Of a stretch of 10,303 nt of DNA, positions 1 through 6,374 are shown one piece after another. Made by a program: the position numbers and the translations under genes. A model generated the notes under the pieces. That model was not told where the DNA came from. It ran no database searches and saw only the letters and a program-made list of their open reading frames with translations. This stretch comes from Candidatus Thorarchaeota archaeon (GTDB lineage Archaea; Asgardarchaeota; Thorarchaeia; Thorarchaeales; Thorarchaeaceae). Every line of letters begins with the position of its first letter. The first letter of the stretch is position 1. The stretch is from the NCBI GenBank assembly GCA_029856425.1, contig JAHQWZ010000048.1, positions 1-10,303 of the forward strand. Direction: 5' to 3'.

Positions 1-2
1 AT

Positions 3-389
3 GAGTGTGGAAATGTTGGGTTTGCCAAGGTCGCTGACAAGGAAACAGACTCGCATTGTTCTTTGTGCAGTATTGTCATCTCTGATGAGCCAGGGATGAC
101 ATACGTGTCCAATGCAGAAGAGGCTCGACGAAAAGCAGGAATGCTTGCCACCATGGCACAGACCGGTGAGTCCAAGGTTTCCATGGGTCTTGGTTTCAGA
201 AGAAGAGTCCTTGACATAGTAGAGAGTCTGGTTGATATAAACAGGGGTCGACCTGTCACTCTGGAACGGGTCCTGACTGACTGCACAGATGCGGGCATTG
301 CACGTGAACGAGCAATACATTTTCTCGACATACTGAGAAATGAAGAGCTCATAACTCACGATAATGAGTATGTCATGACGACTGCGTAA
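3..389 (+). CDS. Zinc-ribbon plus winged-helix-like archaeal protein, 5'-truncated by the window edge
   Basis: The frame is open from base 3 and ends with TAA at 387-389, so the N-terminus lies outside the window; the first ATG inside (63) is not the real start because the reading frame upstream codes plausibly. The visible part starts with Glu-Cys-Gly-Asn-Val-Gly-Phe, and about 17 residues later comes His-Cys-Ser-Leu-Cys, which reads as the two halves of a treble or zinc ribbon. A helix rich in Ala, Glu and Arg follows (SNAEEARRKAGMLATMAQTG), then a basic helical region and a C-terminal segment ending in DILRNEELITH that looks like a winged helix. The ribbon followed by an EAR-rich helix resembles the DUF5817 group of archaeal proteins, but this is from memory and the function is not known. 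Its stop overlaps the ATG of the TnpB remnant (TAATG), probably by chance. Confidence 0.6.
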   Translation, partial: ECGNVGFAKVADKETDSHCSLCSIVISDEPGMTYVSNAEEARRKAGMLATMAQTGESKVSMGLGFRRRVLDIVESLVDINRGRPVTLERVLTDCTDAGIARERAIHFLDILRNEELITHDNEYVMTTA

Positions 390-718
390 TGTTCGACTCA
401 TCGACCTGCTGGAGCAATCTGTCAATCCACACGCTGTCAATCCACATGCGAGAGTCTCTTGGTCACAGCAAATACAGTGTGTGGATGGTGAACCCGAGGT
501 ACACATCTCAGACCTGTCATGTGTGTGGAGAGAGAGGAATAAGAGTAGAGAATGAGACCTCCACTGTAGAGAGGAAGGGAGGAGAGTACTTCTACTGCTC
601 ACAGTGCGGTGAGCGCTTTCATGCTGACATTAATGCAGCAAGAAACATTATTCATGTTCAGGACTCCAGTGTCGTTTCTGGAGGGACAAAGGACATATGT
701 CCTGCTTTGTCCAAGTAA
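389..718 (+). pseudogene. C-terminal remnant of IS200/IS605-family TnpB (OrfB) transposase-associated nuclease
   Basis: The 109-residue frame carries only the end of a TnpB. From about residue 35 it has NPRYTSQTCHVCG, then a gap and CSQCG, which form the four-cysteine zinc finger. HADINAARNI follows, the RuvC-III segment containing the last catalytic Asp. Full TnpB proteins are about 350-450 residues, so the N-terminal wedge/REC part and the RuvC-I and RuvC-II acidic residues are missing. The first 28 residues do not look like TnpB and include a 15-bp tandem duplication (419-448). No TnpA transposase gene or clear element end was seen nearby. The piece is best read as a dead fragment left by an insertion between the zinc-ribbon gene and the ModE-like gene. 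The family assignment is secure; whether the fragment is expressed is unknown. Confidence 0.75.
419..448 (+). repeat. 15-bp tandem direct repeat in the TnpB remnant
   Basis: CTGTCAATCCACACG at 419-433 is followed at once by CTGTCAATCCACATG at 434-448, with one mismatch at position 14. It encodes the repeated peptide LSIHT/LSIHM in the remnant frame. This looks like a small slippage duplication in sequence that is no longer under protein-level selection. Confidence 0.8.
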
Positions 719-785
719 TAATAAACGACCACTAACAATTGTCTTATCAGCATATCCACACTATTATAGACAAGGTATCAAGGAA

Positions 786-1145
786 ATGAGTGCGGAGAAG
801 GACGCGTTCTCTAGACTAAAACCAAGCTGGAAACTATGGCTTGAATATGATGGTGAATATGTATTTGGTCCTGGAGCCTACGCCATTCTGAAAAACATCC
901 GGGAGAAGGGAACTATAACCGAGGGTGCAAAAGCCCTTGGCATGTCTTATCGCTATGCCTGGGGTGTTGTGAGGAAGATTGAACAGGCGCTTGGTGTGAA
1001 ACTCATTGACACCTTCAAGGGTGGCACAGAGGGTGGTGGAGGAGCACGAATCACCGATTTTGGGCTGAAGCTTATGGACCTGTTTGCTAGTGTTCAAGAG
1101 AGTTTTGAACAGGTGAGCCGTGAAGAAGACCATCATCGTTCATGA
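786..1145 (+). CDS. ModE-like winged helix-turn-helix DNA-binding protein (no molybdate-binding domain)
   Basis: The product is a 119-residue one-domain regulator resembling the N-terminal DNA-binding domain of ModE (LysR-type winged helix). Residues about 27-75 form the helix-turn-helix, with the typical run TEGAKALGMSYRYAWGVVRKIEQ, and a glycine-rich wing (KGGTEGGGGARIT, about 78-90) is followed by the closing helix. In ModE the wing and helix contact operator DNA. The TOBE/MOP molybdate-binding domains of full ModE are absent, as in many archaeal ModE-like proteins, so the effector is unknown. ATG at 786 was chosen because the domain starts just after it and AAGG lies shortly upstream; the frame is open to 609 but that part overlaps the TnpB remnant and has no family resemblance. 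The gene overlaps the convergent polyferredoxin gene by 6 bp. Confidence 0.8.
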   Translation: MSAEKDAFSRLKPSWKLWLEYDGEYVFGPGAYAILKNIREKGTITEGAKALGMSYRYAWGVVRKIEQALGVKLIDTFKGGTEGGGGARITDFGLKLMDLFASVQESFEQVSREEDHHRS

Positions 1146-2201
1146 GAATCTAACGACAATCGCCTTGTTTGGACAGTGACTCCTACAATCCAGACAAAGA
1201 ATGCAGTCAGCAGAGTGCATGTGCTGGTAAGGGAATCTTCGTATCCTGATGTTCATTGGGCAGACCACTTCACAGACATTGCAGGTGTCTGGGGTGCACC
1301 TTGCTGGATTCCTGCCTATGCTGAACAATGCAGACCTTGAGAACAATCCATAGAGCCATCCTGCTGGACAAATCCATCTGCAGAACCATCTTGGTATCCA
1401 GAAGCTCGCAATAACAATAATTGCGACAAAGGCGAACTGTGCAATGAACCACCCCCATTGAGTCACATACCAGAGGGTTTCAAGCCCTGTAGGCCAGTTT
1501 TGATTGGCAAACTCAACGAAGACAATGTATGCTGGATTGAATGGGTCAAAGGCTCCAGAAGCAAAGGGGCCTAGTACTCTCACCAAGGCCTCTTCATTTC
1601 CAAGCACAGTGCTGATTCCTACCCATGCAGCTAAGAATCCAACAATAACGAAAATGTATCCCTTGATGCGGCGCAATTCCTTTTCAGTTCCCGGAGCTGG
1701 ACGGACCTTGTTTCTATTTGGCAGACTTGCGAAGTCTTGAATAGTCCCGATCGGACAAATCCATCCACATGCGGATCTTCCTAGGATGATCAGTATGATG
1801 ATCATCGCTCCGATTGTGAAGAATGGGAAGAATCCTCCGGTCAGCTCACGCTGGAGTGTGTCAAAGGAACCGGCCAGCACAGCAAATGATCCTTCTAATG
1901 GCGCTATGATCGGAATGGTGGGTATGATATCACGAAAGCCTTCCCAGAAGGTCAATATCTCTTCGCCACCGGTCCATGACGCGAAGATATAGGCATTGAT
2001 TCCCAGGAAGAATAGAATCTGGACAACCCTTCGCAGCATTCTTGTGTTGAAGATAAGGCCAATAGGATTCTTCAGACTGATTCTTGGAACCTGATCAATT
2101 GTGCGCGGTTTCTTGATCGCCTTTTCCTCAACGACCTCGTCCAGCTCAGGCTGTTCCTCATCACCAGCTATGTCATCAGTCCTTTCGGCATTCTCCGCCA
2201 T
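1140..2201 (-). CDS. NapH/NosR/YccM-like membrane polyferredoxin, [4Fe-4S] electron-transfer protein
   Basis: A 353-residue integral membrane iron-sulfur protein that likely passes electrons between a membrane pool and a redox partner. After an acidic cytoplasmic N-terminus (1-50), membrane segments appear near 55-75, 125-141, 180-200 and 250-270. Two CxxxCP motifs typical of the NapH/NosR/YccM family, CGWICP at 145-150 and CRWICP at 274-279, end membrane helices. The C-terminus holds two cluster-binding sets: C302, C307, C310, C314-Pro, and the canonical C333-C336-C339-C343-Pro. The start ATG at 2201 has a GAGGT ribosome-binding site about 9 bases upstream on the minus strand and a TATA-like box 55 bases upstream. 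No partner reductase is encoded in the window, so the specific pathway cannot be named; NapH itself is not claimed. Confidence 0.85.
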   Translation of the reverse strand: MAENAERTDDIAGDEEQPELDEVVEEKAIKKPRTIDQVPRISLKNPIGLIFNTRMLRRVVQILFFLGINAYIFASWTGGEEILTFWEGFRDIIPTIPIIAPLEGSFAVLAGSFDTLQRELTGGFFPFFTIGAMIIILIILGRSACGWICPIGTIQDFASLPNRNKVRPAPGTEKELRRIKGYIFVIVGFLAAWVGISTVLGNEEALVRVLGPFASGAFDPFNPAYIVFVEFANQNWPTGLETLWYVTQWGWFIAQFAFVAIIVIASFWIPRWFCRWICPAGWLYGLFSRSALFSIGRNPARCTPDTCNVCEVVCPMNIRIRRFPYQHMHSADCILCLDCRSHCPNKAIVVRFS

Positions 2202-2252
2202 CAGATTCAGACCTCGCCAAGGGCGTATCGACGGCGAAGACCTGAGCTGTCA

Positions 2253-2259
2253 TTAAAAA
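2253..2259 (-). promoter_or_regulatory. Putative TATA box of the polyferredoxin gene
   Basis: On the minus strand this reads TTTTTAA within CTTTTTAATG. A start site about 25 bases downstream would leave a leader of about 30 bases containing the GAGGT ribosome-binding site. It suggests the polyferredoxin is not only read through from the upstream pilin-like gene. Confidence 0.35.
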
Positions 2260-2289
2260 GCTTGTGTTGAAAGGAAGTGTCACTGTTGT

Positions 2290-2706
2290 CTATGATGCCG
2301 TCACTGGTGTGAATGTTATGTACACCTCATTTTCAATCAACCGAATCAAGAGAGAGTATGTTCCCGATCCCGTAGGTGGGACTAAATCAATGATATGTTC
2401 GTACGTTTGATCCCAATACTGAGAGGCCATTCCAAGTTTCTCGAATGCTACAGTGAGGGCTGCACCATTGGATGTGATTGCTACGCCCTCGGGCACACTG
2501 ATTAGAATGGATGTGTTATTTGCGAGTCCACTATCGACGTTTTCTGTGAGATTGTGAAGTCTTTCAGCAAACTGTTCTGCCATCTCTAATTGGGACGCAT
2601 TTCCAAGAGTATTGATAGTGTATAGCAGAACTGGAACTCCAATTATAACCGCTGTGCTCAACCCAATTGCAATGAGAATCATCTTCTCCAGAGACCGTGA
2701 AACCAT
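2290..2706 (-). CDS. Small membrane-anchored protein with type IV pilin-like N-terminus, unknown function
   Basis: I do not recognise this 138-residue protein as a named family. It begins MVSRSLEKMILIAIGLSTA and continues as one long hydrophobic helix (about residues 8-32) after a short positive stretch. This is the layout of archaeal type IV pilin-like or class III signal proteins, or of a simple N-terminal anchor. The rest (33-138) is soluble and probably extracellular. It has a helical part (QLEMAEQFAERLHNLTENVDSG) and then beta-rich segments with several NxT sequons. A TATA-like TTTATT on the minus strand at about 2732-2737 would give a nearly leaderless mRNA. It lies 88 bp upstream of the polyferredoxin on the same strand; a functional link is possible but unproven. 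Confidence 0.65.
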   Translation of the reverse strand: MVSRSLEKMILIAIGLSTAVIIGVPVLLYTINTLGNASQLEMAEQFAERLHNLTENVDSGLANNTSILISVPEGVAITSNGAALTVAFEKLGMASQYWDQTYEHIIDLVPPTGSGTYSLLIRLIENEVYITFTPVTAS

Positions 2707-2767
2707 GTCCCTATGTCAGGCAATCCCCCCAATAAACGGCCCGCTCAATCATAGGCATCCCCGAAGG

Positions 2768-2773
2768 TTTTAA
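2768..2773 (+). promoter_or_regulatory. Putative TATA box of the selB operon
   Basis: TTTTAA is preceded by purine-rich CGAAGG, which could serve as a TFB-recognition element. It lies about 38 bases before the selB ATG, which predicts a start site near 2797 and a leader of about a dozen bases. This fits the absence of a clear Shine-Dalgarno sequence before selB. Confidence 0.4.
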
Positions 2774-2808
2774 GCTGTTGTGGGCATCGTGAACATGGCT
2801 GCCATATA

Positions 2809-4209
2809 ATGAAGAAGATGGTTCCAATCCACATTGGTCTTGTGGGTCACATAGACCATGGAAAGACCGAGCTTGCAAGGGCAATCAGTGAGAAGGTATC
2901 CACTGCAGGCCTTGATAAACATCCTCAGTCCAAGCAAAGAGGTATCACAATTGACCTCGGATTCACCATGTTCACTTTGGGTGACTTTCTAGTTACGCTT
3001 GTTGATGCTCCGGGCCATGCAGATTTGATCAGAAGCGTTGTGGCTGGCGCGAACATTATTGATGCTGCTATACTTGTGGTTGCTGCGGATGAGGGCGCCG
3101 GGATTCAAACTGGGGAACACATTGTAGTTCTCAAGTCAATGGGAATTCAAAACCTCATTGTGGCGATCACGAAGACTGACACAGTCGATGATACTCGGAT
3201 AGATGCAGTTGAGAGGCAAATGAAAGACATTATTGGAGCCCTGTTCTCAAATGTTGGATATGTGAGAGTCTCCGCCAAGACTGGTGAAGGCTTGGATCAT
3301 TTACGAGAGTTGCTGCTGAGGAAGCTCGAGGCACAGAAGCGGCAAATAGATGGCCCGTTTCTCATGCCCATCGATCATGCATTCTCAGTCAAAGGGCACG
3401 GAACCGTGGTCACCGGTACGGTATTACGCGGACAGCTAAGCACCGGTAAAACCGTTCAGCTTTCCCCGCAGGGCGACATTTCTAGAGTGAGGTCAATCCA
3501 AACGTTTGGTGAGGAACGGTCGGAAACTTCTGCAGGGGATCGTGTGGGTCTGAATACTCCTGATATCGACCACAGAATTGTCAGACGTGGTAATTATCTT
3601 TCAGAACCTGATACATTGACCAACTCGAAACACATCATTGTGCGCCTGCAGAGGAATGAACTCTATCGTGGTAGAGTCACAAAAGGTCTAATCCTGAGTG
3701 CCACAGTTGGCATGCCTAGCGCGACAGCTGAGTTGGTGCCCCTTCATGATGGGACCAGTGTGATGTTGGAGGAAACCACTGACTCATCAATTATGGCCGC
3801 ACTATTGTTTCAGGAGGAAGTTCCTGTTGAGCTTGGTATGCGCGTTCTTCTGATGCGAACTGATTTTCCTCCCACGCAAATGCGCATTTTGGGGTCGGGT
3901 GAGGTCATCAAGATCCCTAAAAAGCTCATTCTCAAAAGAAGCATTCGTAGAATTGGACGTGTCAGTAGGATTCGGTCAGAGGACGTTCTGATTGAGGGGC
4001 TCGCCTCCAAAAAGGAAGTTGCAGAGTCAATATCAGGATCGCATGTGAAGACGCTGAGAGGGGTCAAGGGAACTCTTAAGCAGCCATTTGGCACACGAGG
4101 TGTAATGGTAGCTCGATTTGAAGCTCCGGTAGCGGACTCTGAAGAGGTAATCTATGAGAGATTTGTTGAGGAGGAGTTAGCATTTGGACATAGACGAAAA
4201 ATTGGCTGA
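2809..4209 (+). CDS. selB: Selenocysteine-specific elongation factor SelB
   Basis: A GTPase that binds Sec-tRNA-Sec and delivers it to the ribosome at UGA codons recoded by a SECIS element. G motifs are visible: GHIDHGKT (13-20), RGITIDLGF (44-52), DAPGH (66-70) and SAKTG (155-159). The G4 motif reads TKTD at 121-124 rather than NKxD, an Asn-to-Thr change. Translation-factor beta-barrel domains follow (about 180-360, with FSVKGHGTVVTGTVLRG typical of SelB), then a short C-terminal domain IV. The 466-residue length matches archaeal SelB of about 468 residues, not the longer bacterial form with winged helices. It heads an operon: the next gene starts 26 bp before its stop. ATG at 2809 is used; ATG at 2818 is a possible alternative. 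Confidence 0.95.
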   Translation: MKKMVPIHIGLVGHIDHGKTELARAISEKVSTAGLDKHPQSKQRGITIDLGFTMFTLGDFLVTLVDAPGHADLIRSVVAGANIIDAAILVVAADEGAGIQTGEHIVVLKSMGIQNLIVAITKTDTVDDTRIDAVERQMKDIIGALFSNVGYVRVSAKTGEGLDHLRELLLRKLEAQKRQIDGPFLMPIDHAFSVKGHGTVVTGTVLRGQLSTGKTVQLSPQGDISRVRSIQTFGEERSETSAGDRVGLNTPDIDHRIVRRGNYLSEPDTLTNSKHIIVRLQRNELYRGRVTKGLILSATVGMPSATAELVPLHDGTSVMLEETTDSSIMAALLFQEEVPVELGMRVLLMRTDFPPTQMRILGSGEVIKIPKKLILKRSIRRIGRVSRIRSEDVLIEGLASKKEVAESISGSHVKTLRGVKGTLKQPFGTRGVMVARFEAPVADSEEVIYERFVEEELAFGHRRKIG

Positions 4210-5494
4210 ATTGATTCCCAAAGGAATGGCTGAAAGAGGTCGTATCACTATAGAATCGCTCCTTGCTCCCGTTAAAGACGTCCTGAATAGACGGAAATTT
4301 CCAGAGAAGCCTCTGGCTGACAATCAAATTGAGCTAATGTTCCGACTCCTTTCTTCGATGGATACTGACAAAGATCCTGCCGCAGCACGAGTGGGAGAAC
4401 GAGAGGGGCGAGTTGCCTCTCCGTATATTGCTGAATTAGCTGCAGGCTTTAACCATGGTATTGGTCGAAGTGGTCAAGTCACAGCACCCCAACCCAAAGC
4501 ACCTGGAGCCTCATTGATGCAACAAGTTGCCAACACAGTGGCCCTTGATGCCATCAGAAGCCTAGGACTGCCGAACGTAAAAAGCGGCCTTGTATTACCT
4601 CTCGCTACTGGCATGGCACTTGGCCTAGTTCTTGGTGCTCTGAGACGGGAATATGCTATTGATACGGTATTGCTTCCACGCCTAGACCATATTTCTCCTC
4701 AGAAAGGCATCGCCTTGACTGGCTTAGAACTCGTGGTCACTCCGACTATCTTGGACGGGGATGCAGTGCGAGCTGATTTGACCAAGCTGGAAAATGAGCT
4801 TTCAAGAAGGAAGTCGTGCGCCGTTCTAGCCACAACGACCTTCTTTCCACCAAGAGTGTCTGATCCAGTCAAGGAGATAGCTCGACTTTGCAGCGACAAG
4901 GGCATTCCCTTTGTGATTAACAATGCCTATGGAGTTCAGTCCGAGAAAATCATGGCTCACTTAGCGTCTGCCATTGATGCTGGGCGAGTGGACGCTATTG
5001 TGCAAAGCAGCGACAAGAACTTTCTTGCACCAGTTGGCGCATCAGTCTTAGTATCACCAAATGAAGAGATAGTTGATTGGACAGCTGAGAGCTATGCAGG
5101 AAGGGCATCTGCAGCTCCAGTGGCTCAGACATTGGGTGCTCTGCTTGCCATTGGCCGTGATAGATATGCGGTGCTTAGAGCTGAACAGATTGAGAACAGA
5201 CTCACTCTTGAGTCAAAGCTGACCGAAATTGCTGAGTCTATTGGTCAGCGAGTGCTTGATATTGAGAACCCAGTGGCATCTGCAATGACACTTGATGGCC
5301 TCGATGCTGAAGCACTCGGAGGCCGACTCTACAATGCTCGTGTCACTGGTCCAAGGGCAGTAGGCAAGGGCGCGTTCGGATCATGTATAGACGACTATCC
5401 ATATAGCTATCTGGTCATGAATGCCGCTATAGGCGCCTCTAAGGATGACATAGAGAAGGCTACCACGAAACTCTTTAAGGAGGTCAGTCGCTAG
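4184..5494 (+). CDS. spcS: O-phosphoseryl-tRNA(Sec) selenium transferase (SepSecS)
   Basis: A PLP enzyme that converts O-phosphoseryl-tRNA-Sec to selenocysteinyl-tRNA-Sec with selenophosphate; it acts as a tetramer in the archaeal/eukaryal two-step pathway. Conserved blocks are MDTDKDP (59-65), RVGEREGR (69-76), HGIGRSG in the phosphate-binding P-loop region (91-97), QPKAPGAS (103-110) and SDKNFLAPVG, with the PLP Schiff-base lysine at K278. Also present are YAGRASAAP (Arg307) and RVTGPRAVGKG near the C-terminus. The 436-residue length equals methanococcal SepSecS. The start is TTG at 4184, preceded by GAGGAG at 4170-4175 inside the end of selB, and it overlaps selB by 26 bp, suggesting translational coupling. 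I see no missing catalytic residue, so the gene looks functional. Confidence 0.95.
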   Translation: MDIDEKLAELIPKGMAERGRITIESLLAPVKDVLNRRKFPEKPLADNQIELMFRLLSSMDTDKDPAAARVGEREGRVASPYIAELAAGFNHGIGRSGQVTAPQPKAPGASLMQQVANTVALDAIRSLGLPNVKSGLVLPLATGMALGLVLGALRREYAIDTVLLPRLDHISPQKGIALTGLELVVTPTILDGDAVRADLTKLENELSRRKSCAVLATTTFFPPRVSDPVKEIARLCSDKGIPFVINNAYGVQSEKIMAHLASAIDAGRVDAIVQSSDKNFLAPVGASVLVSPNEEIVDWTAESYAGRASAAPVAQTLGALLAIGRDRYAVLRAEQIENRLTLESKLTEIAESIGQRVLDIENPVASAMTLDGLDAEALGGRLYNARVTGPRAVGKGAFGSCIDDYPYSYLVMNAAIGASKDDIEKATTKLFKEVSR

Positions 5495-5524
5495 GTCATA
5501 GCCGGCCTGAGGGAGGGCTTCGCA

Positions 5525-6169
5525 TTGGAAGAAATCGGTGACAAGACCGAGATTAGCAAGACCATAAGCTACGACATTCCAGACTCAGCAGTCGTGTTTC
5601 GCCTAGCTTGGTATGCAGTCGCTTCGAAACCCGGCGTTCTGCTGAATGAGTATAGCGAAGCTGAGAGTCAGATTTACAAGGGAAAGGCAGTCTTCTCATC
5701 AAAGGAAGCTGAAGCTGACGTGCGTGTTTGGGTGGAAGAAGCACAGAGAGTGGTGGAGGTAACTGGTTGGGGGGATGATCACGACCAGCTAAAAGCCTAC
5801 TTGGATGAAATTGCTCAATCACTGGAATCTTCATTGAAAAAATATCAGTCCCTCCCTGAAGAGGACAAAGGGAAGCTAAGGCGCGCGCTTGTTGCAAAGA
5901 CCTGCTGGGACAAGATTGTGTTTGAGATTCTCAATAAAGATTCTGCCGGTGCTGTGTATTTCCAGCTCGCACACGGTAGAGAGATGATAATCAAAGCCAC
6001 CGAGGGTGAAGACATCCATGCTCTCACTTTGACCACTTCGGGCTGGCTCTCCAGAATCGAGGCAGTGCCCAGGGATGAAGTCTTACCGAGCAATATTGCT
6101 ATGGAACTGGCTAAGAAGAGTGTGGAGTGGAAGAAGGAGACACAGGACATTATAGCACGCTACATCTGA
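5525..6169 (+). CDS. Unrecognised 214-aa protein encoded inside the selenocysteine cluster
   Basis: I do not recognise a family. The protein is soluble, without signal peptide or membrane segment. It appears to have two parts. Residues about 1-100 are beta strands plus a helix (a strand at KGKAVFSS, then VRVWVEEAQRVVEVTGWGDD and the helix LKAYLDEIAQSLESSLKKY). Residues about 110-214 are an alpha/beta segment (KTCWDKIVFEILNKDS; YFQLAHGREMIIKA; a long final helix MELAKKSVEWKKETQDIIARYI). There are four Trp and only one Cys. The TTG start at 5525 has a strong GGGAGGG site at 5511-5517. It lies 30 bp after SepSecS and 48 bp before tRNA-Sec on the same strand. That context suggests co-transcription and a possible role in Sec-tRNA handling, selenium metabolism or SECIS/SelB function, but this is inference from position only. 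Confidence 0.85.
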   Translation: MEEIGDKTEISKTISYDIPDSAVVFRLAWYAVASKPGVLLNEYSEAESQIYKGKAVFSSKEAEADVRVWVEEAQRVVEVTGWGDDHDQLKAYLDEIAQSLESSLKKYQSLPEEDKGKLRRALVAKTCWDKIVFEILNKDSAGAVYFQLAHGREMIIKATEGEDIHALTLTTSGWLSRIEAVPRDEVLPSNIAMELAKKSVEWKKETQDIIARYI

Positions 6170-6217
6170 ATGTCCGACCTCTAAGCTTAAGTCCAAAATA
6201 ATCCCTGAGCAGAATAT

Positions 6218-6308
6218 GGCCTCCTACAGGGTCGGTGGTCCGGCTCCGTGGGCTTCAAACCCATGATCGTGCAAGCGATGAGAGTTCGATTCTCTTTGGA
6301 GGCCGCCA
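6218..6308 (+). tRNA. selC: tRNA-Sec (anticodon UCA)
   Basis: The fold was read by eye. Acceptor arm GGCCTCC (6218-6224) pairs with GGAGGCC (6298-6304); it extends to the 9-bp/4-bp Sec layout with a U-U mismatch (6225/6297) and an A-U pair (6226/6296). The D arm is GGGTCGG (6229-6235), loop TGGT, CCGGCTC (6240-6246): 7 bp with two G-U pairs and a four-base loop, a Sec hallmark. The anticodon stem is 6 bp (6247-6252 with 6260-6265) and the loop CTTCAAA gives anticodon TCA at 6255-6257. The long variable arm ATCGT/GCGAT is closed by a GCAA tetraloop. The T stem is AGAG/CTCT with loop TTCGATT. G73 and the CCA end (6306-6308) are encoded. It reads UGA as selenocysteine and is the substrate of PSTK, SepSecS and SelB, all encoded here. 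Confidence 0.95.
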
Positions 6309-6374
6309 TATCATAGGTTCTCATCCTCCTCATTATTCTGTAATTCATTCATTATACAATAGACTCCAAACCAA

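Noticed and set aside
609..785. Longer N-terminus for the ModE-like protein
   Set aside because: The frame is open back to 609 but overlaps the TnpB coding frame, has no resemblance to ModE and contains the intergenic stretch. ATG at 786 places the winged helix at the usual distance.
660..785. TnpB guide RNA (omega RNA) and right element end after the remnant
   Set aside because: No clear hairpin end or guide scaffold could be distinguished by eye after the stop at 718.
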